Shown piece after piece: positions 56,142 to 64,000 of a stretch of DNA of 64,000 nt. Position 1 is the stretch's first letter; each line of letters begins with the position of its first letter. The notes under the pieces were generated by a model. The model was not told the DNA's origin. It ran no database searches and worked only from the letters and a program-made list of their open reading frames with translations. The translations under genes were made by a program, and so were the position numbers. Source of the stretch: an uncultured Pseudomonadales bacterium. GTDB taxonomy: Bacteria; Pseudomonadota; Gammaproteobacteria; Pseudomonadales; Azotimanducaceae. The stretch spans positions 3,757,154 through 3,821,153 of the forward strand of contig OY282447.1 of NCBI GenBank assembly GCA_958296165.1, read 5' to 3'.

Positions 56142-56642
56142 ATGCGCTACTTTCTCGCTGCGTTGAGCGCCCTGGTGCTGGTTCTGCCTGCCGGGAGCAA
56201 TACCCTAGCAACCAAACACTACTTCACGGTGGTGGACAACACTGAAGCAAGTCCGGACTGCCCCCCGGACGGCATCCAAGTCAAGTGTTCGACGGAGACT
56301 ACTTGGCAGTCTCCGCCGTGGACCATCCGTCAGTGCGACGATGGGGCCAGTCTTGAGTACCGGGATGCGAGCTGGGAAGCCATGGGGCAAAGCGGAAAGC
56401 GCACCATCGCGTGGCAATGTGAAAACCCGCCCGCCGATCTGATTCCCGAGCGATGGGCAGGCGCGCCAGTTAGAAAAACACAGGTTGTCACGATCTCCGG
56501 AACGCTAGGAGCTTATGGCTGCTGGACAGCGGACGCCGCGCAAAGCAGTTGCGAGTTCGCTTGCGGCATCATCGGCGAGTGGAGAGATTGCGACTTTGTA
56601 AAACCTGTTCGTCCGAAAGGCTCTACTGAGCCTGACTACTGA
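56142..56642 (+). CDS. Secreted cysteine-containing protein of unknown function
   Basis: The 166-residue protein starts MRYFLAALSALVLVLPAGS, a clear signal peptide, followed by a soluble domain with about eight Cys (for example DCPPDG, KCSTETT, RQCDDG, YGCWTA, SSCEFACG), suggesting several disulfide bonds. No family is recognised. An AGGAGG site precedes ATG 56142; the frame from 56052 is not needed. It is the first gene downstream of the tRNA and probably belongs to the acquired region. Confidence 0.65.
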   Translation: MRYFLAALSALVLVLPAGSNTLATKHYFTVVDNTEASPDCPPDGIQVKCSTETTWQSPPWTIRQCDDGASLEYRDASWEAMGQSGKRTIAWQCENPPADLIPERWAGAPVRKTQVVTISGTLGAYGCWTADAAQSSCEFACGIIGEWRDCDFVKPVRPKGSTEPDY

Positions 56643-56826
56643 GCCTGAAGGCTAACGCCTACTTCCCTCAAAGCCGCCGGCCCGCGGTTCGTCGGACCAG
56701 CGCTCGCCGGCGCCACCGCCGAGCAAGGCGCGGTGGCCAAGTACCTGTAGGCGGACGTGGGGGCCGTCTGAATGCGCCGCGCTCGGCGGCGCCGCCATCG
56801 AAGGCGAGCCAGGGCCAGCGACCTAC

Positions 56827-57366
56827 CTACCGGCCGCATGGTCCGCCCGCTTGACGCTGCGGCCGTTCCCCGTCCACGCCGACCTTTCTTCGATGGCGCA
56901 CTCGCGCAGCAAGTGCGTATGTTGATGGAGCTAGTCGTCTCGTATGTCGAACTTGCACGCCGTCGAATTGATGCTCGGTTACACCGCTTGAACGCCGCCG
57001 GTCAACGGCGTACTGTAGATGCTGTGACCGATCTGAACCCAATGTCTGCCGCCGGCCGCTTCGTGCCAGATCGGTCACACGTTCCTGTGCGGGCGCATCC
57101 GCGCCCACCTCTGGCCGCGGATGGTCAGTCCGTGGGGATCGGGAGCATTGCTCGCGTTCGGCCACGGCGTCCACGAGCGCCAGATCGTCGGGTGCGAGGC
57201 GCAACAGCATTTGGTGGCTGCGGTTGTCGGTGACTCGCACCTTCGCCACACGGCCGGTCATGCCTTGCAGGGTCTCGGTGGTACGAATCGCGCTTACAGG
57301 GCCGGTCATGCCTTTGGGCTCGGTGGTGAAAGCCTTGTTCCTGTTCGGTCGCTTTCTGGTGGTCAT
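56827..57366 (-). CDS. Possible small MobC-like/RHH protein, probably degraded
   Basis: A minus-strand frame from ATG 57366 begins MTTRKRPNRNKAFTTEPKG and contains RSHQMLLRLAPDDLALVDAVAERE, resembling the ribbon-helix-helix part of mobilization accessory proteins. After residue 75 the sequence becomes unlike a folded protein, and an overlapping frame (57373, HQKATEQEQG) competes. A frameshift may have inactivated it. The region 56643-56826 shows no gene. Confidence 0.3.
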   Translation of the reverse strand: MTTRKRPNRNKAFTTEPKGMTGPVSAIRTTETLQGMTGRVAKVRVTDNRSHQMLLRLAPDDLALVDAVAEREQCSRSPRTDHPRPEVGADAPAQERVTDLARSGRRQTLGSDRSQHLQYAVDRRRSSGVTEHQFDGVQVRHTRRLAPSTYALAARVRHRRKVGVDGERPQRQAGGPCGR

Positions 57367-57441
57367 GGTTCAAGCGGGCTTGTTCCTCGGCAAGCTCGCG
57401 GAGCGCGCCTTGCAGGACCCACGGTGCGATGCCGTGGGCGT

Positions 57442-58443
57442 CTACGGCTGTGGGCGTCTACGCGCCGCCTGCAGTTGCAGCACGGCACTTGAATCGTTAC
57501 CAACCGCATAGCACTGCACTGGCACGGATTTCGCGTGTTCCTTCAGCTCTTGCGACAGCTCGTTTTCAACGACAAGCAACGACTTGACTTCGCGAGTGCT
57601 ATTGGAGTGATCGACGCGTTGCCGCACCTTTTCTACTGCCTTGTACTTGACGCACTGATACAGTCCGCGTCTGATGTCGCTCTCCGTCGATATTTTGGAT
57701 TTGACCTCAATGTGCCAGATAATGTCTTCGGCGCGAGCCGTGACGTCTACTCGGTCACCGCTCGGTAGTTCGCATTCCATATCCCGGCTAATGACGTTCA
57801 CCTGTCGACCGCTGATCTTGCTCAAAATCCTCTCGCAATTCTCACACACATACTCCTTCAGCGTCTTGTGCTCAATTCCCTCACCCTCGCCACCGAACTC
57901 GGCGAGGTTGACCGTCGGCGCAGATGCCCGGGAACCAACGGAACGCGCGTCACGCTCTTGCAGGAGCTTCCGTCCAGCGTCCGTCGCGTATAGCCTTCTA
58001 TCCTTCTTTTCCAACATCCCCGCGGACTGCAGCCACCCTCGTCGCCACTGGATCTGGCGGATGTCGGAGGTAAGGCCATACTTGCTCTTGGCAAGCGAGG
58101 CAAGCTCGTCTTCGCTGGCACCATCCCGAGCCTCATTCAACATGTCCAAGATGAATTCAACCTTGCCATCGATAGTCTCAATGATCTTACGGTCTCTATT
58201 CTTGGTTCTTGGAAACGCGCACTCGATATGGTCGCTCTCTTTCAAGAGTCCGCATCTGACCAAAGAGTTGATATAGCGCTGTGCGTTGTCGATCGGAGTC
58301 TTGAACTCTCGGGCGTACCAAGATTCGAGGTCCTCCTTCGTCGAGGGCCGCTCTGCCTCGACGTACCCGCGGATGTCGACGAGAGTCTTGATATAGCCTC
58401 CGAATCCACCATTCAGAGGTTGTATCGATAGTGCTTTGGCCAT
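57442..58443 (-). CDS. Winged-helix plus PD-(D/E)XK endonuclease-like protein
   Basis: The 333-residue protein has several winged-helix-like segments in its first half (EDLESWYAREFKTPIDNAQRYINSLVRCGLLKE, EDELASLAKSKYGLTSDIRQIQWRRGWLQSAGML). The second half contains a PD-(D/E)XK nuclease-type core: SGDRVDVTARAEDIIWHIEVKSK (Asp and Glu-x-Lys near residue 230-250), then IRRGLYQCVKYKAV. A CENCERIL zinc-like pair occurs just before it. It may be a type IV-like or DNA-modification-sensing nuclease. ATG 58443 fits the start. It lies between the mob-like remnant and a hypothetical gene on the mobilizable element. The last residues (about 325-333) are low in complexity. Confidence 0.68.
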   Translation of the reverse strand: MAKALSIQPLNGGFGGYIKTLVDIRGYVEAERPSTKEDLESWYAREFKTPIDNAQRYINSLVRCGLLKESDHIECAFPRTKNRDRKIIETIDGKVEFILDMLNEARDGASEDELASLAKSKYGLTSDIRQIQWRRGWLQSAGMLEKKDRRLYATDAGRKLLQERDARSVGSRASAPTVNLAEFGGEGEGIEHKTLKEYVCENCERILSKISGRQVNVISRDMECELPSGDRVDVTARAEDIIWHIEVKSKISTESDIRRGLYQCVKYKAVEKVRQRVDHSNSTREVKSLLVVENELSQELKEHAKSVPVQCYAVGNDSSAVLQLQAARRRPQP

Positions 58444-58580
58444 TGTCCCTTTTCCCGCCGGTTTAGCTGAGACCTAGCTTACTACCATCTTCGGGCGGCG
58501 TCGAGTCGGCGAACTACCGACTACCGACCGAGGCCGCCACCTGGGCCACGAGGGCCACGACTCCCGCGCCACTCGCGCTC

Positions 58581-58874
58581 GTGGGACAGTTGGTTCTCCA
58601 CTTCATCGCGGCGGACGTGCAAGCGGAGTTCTTCCTGCAAGTCATCCCGGAAGACGTGGAGGACCTGCCGGCCGACCGCCGGCAGCACGGCTTCGACAAC
58701 ATGCATTTCCACTACGGGGAACACGCCGCCCTGGCCTTTGGCGGCCAGTGCATCGCGGAGCGGACGCTCCCCGGCTATCCCGTCGCCCGCATCCGCACCG
58801 GGCAGTTCAACCCCGAAGGCGACTTGATCTGGACGGCCGAGTTCCCCGTTGCTCCACAGCTAGTATCTGAATGA
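58581..58874 (+). CDS. Small protein of unknown function
   Basis: This 97-codon frame with GTG start encodes an acidic, folded-looking protein (LVLHFIAADVQAEFFLQVIPEDVEDLP, FGGQCIAERTLPGYPVARIRTG). There is no family match by eye and no clear ribosome site. It lies alone on the plus strand between the nuclease gene and the relaxase. It may be real or a chance frame. Confidence 0.35.
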   Translation: MGQLVLHFIAADVQAEFFLQVIPEDVEDLPADRRQHGFDNMHFHYGEHAALAFGGQCIAERTLPGYPVARIRTGQFNPEGDLIWTAEFPVAPQLVSE

Positions 58875-59129
58875 AGCGGAATCAGGAGATATGCACGGTG
58901 CGAAAGAGCCTCGACAGCACGGTTAGCGTCTTTGGTTACCTGGGCGCGATAGCGTAGCCGTTGGCTCGATCCACTGGCCGTGACGCCTAGAGCCGTACCA
59001 TTCGCGCGGCTCGGCGGCGGCGCGGCTCGCGGCGATGTCGACCACGGCCTTGGCCAGCCGGTCCATGCCCGGCGGTCGCTGCAAGTCGCAATCGCATTTG
59101 AGATCAGGGACGCTGGCGCGGGGAACACG

Positions 59130-59213
59130 TCTACCACCGTTTTCTTTGGTGGTAGAAACACGCTGTGCCGCATGCGCGGGGTGACGTCGGCAACCAAAAA
59201 CAAAAGGTTGCCG
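59130..59213. repeat. Two perfect hairpins downstream of the relaxase gene
   Basis: The first has a 9-bp TCTACCACC/GGTGGTAGA stem (59130-59138 with 59148-59156). The second has an 8-bp CGGCAACC/GGTTGCCG stem (59188-59195 with 59206-59213). Both loops are A/T-rich. They could be a terminator for the relaxase transcript or part of a transfer origin. The rest of 58875-59236 shows no gene. Confidence 0.6.
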
Positions 59214-59236
59214 AAGTGAGCGCCGCGCCGCCACGG

Positions 59237-60529
59237 CTACCGCTGCGGCCGGAAGTCGACGACGTTGCTCGGCTTGCGGCGACGGCGCTTGCGTCCCGTC
59301 TTGCGCGGCGGCGTAGGCGGCGGCGGCTCTGGTTCGGGTTCGACGATCGCTTCGATCTCGTCGACGTCGTCGGGGCTGCCGATGAGCGCTTGGTGAGCGA
59401 GTTCCTGCCAGCGATCGAAGTCGCTGATGACGCAGGTGGAGGCGTGCGTCATGCATGCCATGCTGACAAGGATGCGACGTTCCTTATCGGCGTTTTCCGC
59501 TTGCTTCTTCTCGTTGACTTCTTCCTTACGTTGCGCTGCGCGTTGGCGGCGATGCAGTGATTCGGCGAGTTGGCGCATCTGCTGTTGAAAGTGTGCCAGT
59601 TCTTCGGCGGCCGTGGCGATCTGCTCGGCTTGCGCTGCGACTTCGGCTTCGCGTTCGGCCATTGCACCCTGCTCAGTTTCGACGGCTTGGATGCGGCGTT
59701 CGCGCTGCGCTAGGCGCTTAGAAAACTGCGCGGCCTTGCGCCTTGATGCGGCGACGGACTTGGCCACTTCGCGGACGTGGCCGATGGCGGCGGTCATCTT
59801 ATCGACAGCTTGGTGCTTAGCCTTCGATCCACGCTCACCACGTAGCAAACCGAACGGCTCGCCGACGTGCGCGTGGCAATCGTTTTGCATAATCGACAGC
59901 GCCTTCTTCGCGTTTGTCTTGTTTAAGTGCGCGAACGGCTTGCGCTTGCGTGGCTTGCGCTTGCCGCTAGCGGCAGCTTTGGCGGCTTGGAACTCGTCGG
60001 CGATGAACTGCACCGCTTGATTTCTCGCGTGGCACCACCCCCACTGCCGCTGGCCCTTCGAGTCCAGGCTTTGCGGCGACAGCACGATGTGCAGGTGGGG
60101 CGCAGTTTCATCGCGATGAATCGACGCTGCGGCTATTACTGAGTGCGGAAAACGCTTTTTGACCCAATCGACTGCGGCCGATGCCCACAGGAACTCTTGC
60201 TCGACTGGCCAAGGCGCATCGGAGCCATATTGCGGAGGACCAGCCACCAAAAACTCGACGTAGCTCTGCGGTGGACGGCCGCGACGGCCACGAAGCCACG
60301 CCGCACGGTCGGCACGGTCGCGCTCGACTTCTTCATCGGTAGCCGAGCCGACGTCCACCACCCCGCGCTTAGCGGCGGCCTTGTTGATTTGGGCAGCAGC
60401 CTGCGTCACCGCGCCCCGCGCTTCGCCGCGGGCGTGACGGATGCGCATGGTCGACTGGCTTTCCGGGATGGGCGACATGTGCCAGACAGTGTGACGGTCT
60501 GGCGATGCGTGGGCTGTGGTCTTGGCCAT
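59237..60529 (-). CDS. MobV/Pre-type relaxase (plasmid recombination and mobilization)
   Basis: The 430-residue relaxase nicks DNA at a transfer origin and carries the strand to a recipient cell. The N-terminal catalytic motif HRDETAPHLHIVLSP at about 138-152 (H-x-D-E-x-x-P-H-x-H) is typical of MobV. The N-terminus contains SQSTMRIRHARGEARG. A coiled region (AAQFSKRLAQRERRIQAVETEQG onward) and a basic Lys/Arg/Pro-rich tail (PPRKTGRKRRRRKPS) follow. ATG 60529 fits. The gene points toward the tRNA and is divergent from a set of secreted and membrane proteins. Confidence 0.85.
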   Translation of the reverse strand: MAKTTAHASPDRHTVWHMSPIPESQSTMRIRHARGEARGAVTQAAAQINKAAAKRGVVDVGSATDEEVERDRADRAAWLRGRRGRPPQSYVEFLVAGPPQYGSDAPWPVEQEFLWASAAVDWVKKRFPHSVIAAASIHRDETAPHLHIVLSPQSLDSKGQRQWGWCHARNQAVQFIADEFQAAKAAASGKRKPRKRKPFAHLNKTNAKKALSIMQNDCHAHVGEPFGLLRGERGSKAKHQAVDKMTAAIGHVREVAKSVAASRRKAAQFSKRLAQRERRIQAVETEQGAMAEREAEVAAQAEQIATAAEELAHFQQQMRQLAESLHRRQRAAQRKEEVNEKKQAENADKERRILVSMACMTHASTCVISDFDRWQELAHQALIGSPDDVDEIEAIVEPEPEPPPPTPPRKTGRKRRRRKPSNVVDFRPQR

Positions 60530-60658
60530 GACGGGATCATGGCACAGGCACTAGGCGTGGTGGGTGGTACTCACGCTATCCGCCAACACTCTCAGCCGGC
60601 ACGGGCGCGGCAGTGTGCCTTGGCGGCCGTCGAACGCTGCCAGGGAGATTATCCAAAA

Positions 60659-60672
60659 CCGACAATTGTCGG
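60659..60672. promoter_or_regulatory. 14-bp perfect palindrome (candidate operator)
   Basis: CCGACAATTGTCGG is a perfect palindrome ending two bases before the ATG of the 60675 gene, in the divergent spacer with the relaxase gene. It fits a dimeric repressor site. Confidence 0.45.
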
Positions 60673-60674
60673 AA

Positions 60675-60956
60675 ATGAATAGAAACTCGATGTTCTCGCA
60701 GTTCGACGACGCCTACATACGCAGGCGCGACCGTGAGCGCCGCTTCGAGTCCATCGTCCGCGTCATCGTGATCTACACGGGCGGCGCGGCGTTGGGTTGG
60801 CCTGCAGGCTATCTCGCGGCCACGCTGCTCTACTTCGTGACGTTCTCGGCAGGTGGTCTCTACACCGGCCCGATCACGGACTGGTGCGTGTGGGGCAGAC
60901 ACGTCGGCTTCATCGCCAGCACCATCGCCGTGCTCGTTGTAGTCTTCCGGTCGTGA
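60675..60956 (+). CDS. Small inner-membrane protein of unknown function
   Basis: The 93-residue protein has a basic N-terminus (FDDAYIRRRDRERRFESIVRV) and two hydrophobic stretches (about 28-55 and 70-91). It is the first gene of the plus-strand group of the mobilizable element. The palindrome at 60659-60672 lies just upstream. The following gene begins 14 bases after its stop. No family known; may be an entry-exclusion or pilus-associated membrane protein. Confidence 0.6.
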   Translation: MNRNSMFSQFDDAYIRRRDRERRFESIVRVIVIYTGGAALGWPAGYLAATLLYFVTFSAGGLYTGPITDWCVWGRHVGFIASTIAVLVVVFRS

Positions 60957-60970
60957 CGTTCCAACGGCAC

Positions 60971-61687
60971 ATGAAACCGAGCAGGCTAGCCGCAGTGCTG
61001 GCGTTGGCGGCACTGCCTGCCGTCGCGCAAGAACTCAGCCTTGACGCCATCTGCGCCACGGCCGTCGTGCCTGAGACGCTAGCGGACTTTGACCCGATTG
61101 AGCATGCCGACAACTTCTGCGCCTTGGTGAAGTACCGGCCTAACAGCGCCAGGAAGCAACTTGACAAGACCGTGCGCACGGCGCGGCGGCTCGAGAACCC
61201 CAACCGCTACTACTTCGATCCGCTACGTGGTGATGGCGGACACATCCAACTGCGCAGACCGTGGATGGATGAGAACACCGAACGCGACAGCCAATGGACG
61301 GTGCGCAGGCGGCACCTAGCGACTTGGCCGGGGGGCTTCACAGTCACGCACATACTCATCAGTGATGAAAGTGCTAGGAATCTCTGCACATGGGGGACAC
61401 GGGCGTACTCCTTATCGATTGTCGAGTTCGGTGCTTACCCTGCGCTACGCGGGGAGTACGCGGAAAATCCTTTCACAGGAAAGAGCTTCTACCTACCGCC
61501 TAGCAGCAGGAATGGAACGATGGGCTACGGTGTCACGCTAGCAACGTCTTCCAAAGGGAGAATCACACCCGACAGCGAGTATGACAGCTGGTTAAGCATC
61601 ACCGGTGCCGATGCCGCAGAGAGGTTGAAATGGGTGGTCGAAAACATGATCGACAACAACCTTCCCGACCCATTCTGCCCACAATGA
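60971..61687 (+). CDS. Secreted paralogue A of unknown function
   Basis: The 238-residue protein begins with a signal peptide (KPSRLAAVLALAALPAVAQ) and carries LDAICATAV, DNFCALVKY, RKQLDKTVRTARRLENPNRYYFDPLRGD and a QLRRPWMDEN segment. These blocks recur in the next gene at the same positions. It has four Cys. No family is recognised by eye. The stop overlaps the start of paralogue B (ATGA), so the two are translationally coupled. The tandem arrangement suggests two related periplasmic or surface components. Confidence 0.65.
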   Translation: MKPSRLAAVLALAALPAVAQELSLDAICATAVVPETLADFDPIEHADNFCALVKYRPNSARKQLDKTVRTARRLENPNRYYFDPLRGDGGHIQLRRPWMDENTERDSQWTVRRRHLATWPGGFTVTHILISDESARNLCTWGTRAYSLSIVEFGAYPALRGEYAENPFTGKSFYLPPSSRNGTMGYGVTLATSSKGRITPDSEYDSWLSITGADAAERLKWVVENMIDNNLPDPFCPQ

Positions 61688-62430
61688 TGACACCGAGACG
61701 GCTCACCCAAACGCTCGTGCTGCTGGCGGCACTAGGCGCTGCAACGGCGTCCGGACAAGGTCTGCTAGACACCATCTGCGATGCCGCGACAGAGCGTGGC
61801 GAGACGGCCGCAGCGGTCGAATACCGCGCCAACCCAGGCGCACACTCAGACGACTTCTGCGCCTTGGCCCGGTTCGGAGACGCGCACAAAGCGGCGCGGC
61901 AACTCAACAAGAGCATCCGCATCACGCGGCGGTTTGAGAACCCAAACCGCTACTACTTCGACCGCTCGCGCAACGACAACGGCGGCTATGAAGATGCATC
62001 GTTCATCCAACTGTTGCGACCGTGGATGGCCGACGAGAACGCTGATGGAGTGGCTCAGTGGAGAGTGTCACGCACAGTGGATGTATGGCGAGAACTCCAC
62101 CCGACCGCAGCTGTGTTGATTCACGATGAGAGCGTTCGGTGGCCATGTACGCGAGCGTACAGGTTGGACATCGAAGGTGGTAAGCCGTGGCTTGCGCGCT
62201 CACGGCCCAACGGTGCGGATGGTGCATTCGATGTGTGGTTCGCCGATGACCCCATGAAACCACAAGGCTATAGGTCTGAGCCTTTTGAGTGGTCGCTACG
62301 CTCGTCGACCACCGGAGCGCCGCATGGCGGGCTGCTATACCGAACGTATGCCGACTCTGCCACCGCTTTGCGGCTGGACGTAGAGGCAGCACTCGACGAC
62401 ATCGAGTACCGCCCCATCGGTTGTGGCTAA
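61684..62430 (+). CDS. Secreted paralogue B of unknown function
   Basis: The 248-residue protein has a signal peptide (RLTQTLVLLAALGAATASGQG) and the same pattern as paralogue A: LDTICDAA, DDFCALARF, ARQLNKSIRITRRFENPNRYYFDRSRND and IQLLRPWMADEN, then a distinct second half (VAQWRVSRTVDVWRE, ESVRWPCTRAYRLDIEGG). Start ATG 61684 overlaps the stop of the gene before. Function unknown. Confidence 0.65.
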   Translation: MMTPRRLTQTLVLLAALGAATASGQGLLDTICDAATERGETAAAVEYRANPGAHSDDFCALARFGDAHKAARQLNKSIRITRRFENPNRYYFDRSRNDNGGYEDASFIQLLRPWMADENADGVAQWRVSRTVDVWRELHPTAAVLIHDESVRWPCTRAYRLDIEGGKPWLARSRPNGADGAFDVWFADDPMKPQGYRSEPFEWSLRSSTTGAPHGGLLYRTYADSATALRLDVEAALDDIEYRPIGCG

Positions 62431-62648
62431 CGTAGCGAACCACCTGCAGGCAGTTCGAGTTGGACGCACCGGATCGCGCCGAAGGCACTCACCGGCGCTC
62501 TGAGCAGAGCAAGGTTTGCGCCAGCATCCACGCCCTTACAGGACGCGGAAACTGCCGAGTTGGAAGCCGTCAACCAGTAGCCGACGACCCAGGAAAATAA
62601 ACACCGTAGATGGCCGCGTCGGTGGCGCGGGAGGGCGGCGCGGCGTTA

Positions 62649-62826
62649 TTTATGGAGATGGAGACCCACTCCATAAACCACATCTAACGATGCCGCTACG
62701 CTTGGATTTATGGGCGTTCGCTAACGCTCTCTAGTGCGCCAAAGGGGTGAACCCCCTTGGAACCCCGTGCGGCTACGCCGCACCCACGTTAATCGCGGCT
62801 ACGCCGCTCACTGGCCGCGTAGCGGC
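62649..62826. repeat. Palindrome-rich spacer of the mobilizable element
   Basis: The 595-base gap 62431-63024 shows no gene. It contains TTTATGGAG/CTCCATAAA (62649-62657 with 62669-62677), CCAAAGGGG...CCCCCTTGG near 62739, GTGCGGC-TAC-GCCGCAC (62767-62783) and GCGGCTACGCCGC (62795-62807), plus related GCGTAGCGGC at 62817. The density of hairpins and G/C-rich ACCCCCTTGGAACCCC fits a replication or transfer origin. Confidence 0.55.
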
Positions 62827-63024
62827 ATGTCTAGTTTGGCTTCGCGTTGCAACGCATTGCAATGCCGTTGGCGCGTCTACCGACGCTGATTGTTGATGGC
62901 TGGATAGTCGCGGTTGCCGCAGTATCCCCGCGCGGCGGTAGGCGCACCTGCTCGGCTGTCGGTGCTGGCCGTGGTGCCTAGCGGCGCGGTTACACTCCGC
63001 CGACTACGACACGCGGTACTCACC

Positions 63025-64000
63025 ATGAACCTACTTGAAGCTCTGATCGGCCTTGGCTTGCTGATGGGCGTGATCGGCACCGCGGCGGTTGTCCTTGAGC
63101 ACGACGCGGACAGTGCGCGTGCCGAGCACTTTCGCGATGACTGGCTGGCGCTTCACGACGCGGTTGCCGAGTACCAGCGGCGATGGCCGCTCGATGCTCC
63201 GGTGGCGTGGTTCGAGCACGGCGCACCCGACGCGGCGACCGTGCCGGCTCCGCGCTGCACGGCCGATCTTCCGTGCTTGGATGCAGACCACTTCGACTTG
63301 CTCGAGCCGGCGTTGCGCGACCGCTTCCGCGACAGCGGCCAGATAAACCGCCGGCGCATCGGCGCCACGCCGTTCTCGGCAGAGCGCCCCTACGCCATCA
63401 GGTGGGCCGCCACGGCCGCCGAACCGATGGCGCTGGCATTCGCCGTGGTGGACGGCGCGGGCGACGCGAGGGCGGCCATGCGGCATCTAACCGGCTTGCC
63501 GATCGACGTCATCCACGTCGGGCGCGACGCCATAGGCATCCTTCCAACCGACGGCCCCGCCGACGAGTACCGCTTCGAGTACCGCATCCTTCCGACGAAC
63601 AAGTCGCTGCTGGCGGCAGGCACCAAGGGCATCGGTTCCGACGTCACCTACAACGCCACCACGACTGGCGTGGTCATGCGCGAGCAGTTGTTGGATCGCC
63701 GCCTTGCCTTTGCCGCCGACCAGGTAATGAGCGAGTCGGTGTTCAGCACCACCACGCCGGTGACCATCGGCAACGCCTGCACCGTCAATGCGATGACCGT
63801 GCTGCCTTCCGGCGAGTTGGCGTTCTGCCGCGAGTCGGGGACGCCGCCGACGCGCCAGTGGGCCACGTTCTCGACCGGCGTCGCCACGGCGCCGACATGC
63901 TCCGCAGACAGGACGCTCAAGGGCACGTCGCCCGCCGACTGGCGCTGCGAGTGCAATGCGTCGTGGCCCGCCAGCGCATCGCAGGCGCTCAAGGACAGCG
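63025..64000 (+). CDS. PilV-like type IV minor pilin (3' end outside window)
   Basis: The frame from ATG 63025 stays open to the window end (325 residues so far). The N-terminus LLEALIGLGLLMGVIGTAAVVLEHDA is a type IV prepilin-like helix. A helix with RDDWLALHDAVAEYQRRWP follows, then a long globular part. Toward the end, ACTVNAMTVLPSGELAFCRES and a W resemble the motif before the variable tip of PilV, the minor pilin of thin conjugative pili. It carries several Cys pairs. No strong ribosome site is seen. On the element it may provide mating contact. Confidence 0.6.
   Translation, partial: MNLLEALIGLGLLMGVIGTAAVVLEHDADSARAEHFRDDWLALHDAVAEYQRRWPLDAPVAWFEHGAPDAATVPAPRCTADLPCLDADHFDLLEPALRDRFRDSGQINRRRIGATPFSAERPYAIRWAATAAEPMALAFAVVDGAGDARAAMRHLTGLPIDVIHVGRDAIGILPTDGPADEYRFEYRILPTNKSLLAAGTKGIGSDVTYNATTTGVVMREQLLDRRLAFAADQVMSESVFSTTTPVTIGNACTVNAMTVLPSGELAFCRESGTPPTRQWATFSTGVATAPTCSADRTLKGTSPADWRCECNASWPASASQALKDS

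Noticed and set aside
60481-60503. GCCAGAC/GTCTGGC inverted repeat as transfer origin
   Set aside because: It lies within the first codons of the relaxase and could simply be coding sequence; other hairpins nearby are stronger.

Overview
The window comes from a high-GC gammaproteobacterium, probably an uncultured marine or host-associated one. Supporting evidence is the gene order: secA beside argJ, a pckA/hslR/yrfG/cysQ neighbourhood, pckA-gshA-acpH in a row, and a gammaproteobacterial tRNA-Phe. A large TonB-dependent receptor with a CRTAC1-like partner and repeated thiolase/DUF35 and luciferase-like oxidoreductase genes also fit such an organism. No rRNA and no CRISPR array are present.

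Layout. 1-4.75 kb: end of groEL, a PuuD-like membrane protein, a coiled-coil protein, a phosphodiesterase and a thiolase/DUF35 pair. 4.79-14.1 kb: an accessory patchwork. Two decayed copies of one DDE-type insertion sequence, in the same orientation, bracket a tight four-gene operon: N6-adenine DNA methyltransferase, a protein with two GHKL ATPase domains, a response-regulator-like protein and a metallo-beta-lactamase-fold protein. A type III-like methyltransferase remnant follows. Beyond them lie an IS110-family element and a broken Rpn-type gene. 14.2-34.2 kb: mostly housekeeping and catabolic genes (rpmE, M48 protease, acpH, gshA, pckA, hslR, yrfG, cysQ, second thiolase/DUF35 pair, TPP enzyme, hydrolase, LLM oxidoreductase), interrupted by an AAA-ATPase/nuclease gene and a divergent pair of related AAA ATPases. 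34.2-37.2 kb: a second accessory patch with a possible toxin/immunity remnant, a TIR-like plus membrane-protein operon with a clear promoter, and two IS110 fragments on either side of it. 37.7-55.7 kb: TonB receptor, CRTAC1-like protein, CMD-family protein, DNA glycosylase, dgkA, GST-like and TPR proteins, argJ, secA, a UGSC-family selenoprotein, and a HicA-like toxin with an unusual 350-residue partner. 55.8-64 kb: tRNA-Phe followed by a probable mobilizable element with a MobV-type relaxase, winged-helix/PD-(D/E)XK protein, tandem secreted paralogues, palindrome-rich spacers and a PilV-like pilin running off the end.

Most notable points: (1) the methyltransferase/dual-GHKL/receiver/MBL operon, which looks like a signal-transducing restriction or defence system that I cannot match to a named one; (2) a gene split by an in-frame TGA exactly at a U-G-S-C motif with a well-formed SECIS-like hairpin directly after it, so a selenoprotein and not a pseudogene; (3) a TIR-like/membrane two-gene module; (4) a HicA-like gene coupled to a large non-HicB partner; (5) a tRNA-adjacent mobilizable island with unfamiliar secreted paralogues. 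All function calls come from reading motifs by eye; no database search was possible.
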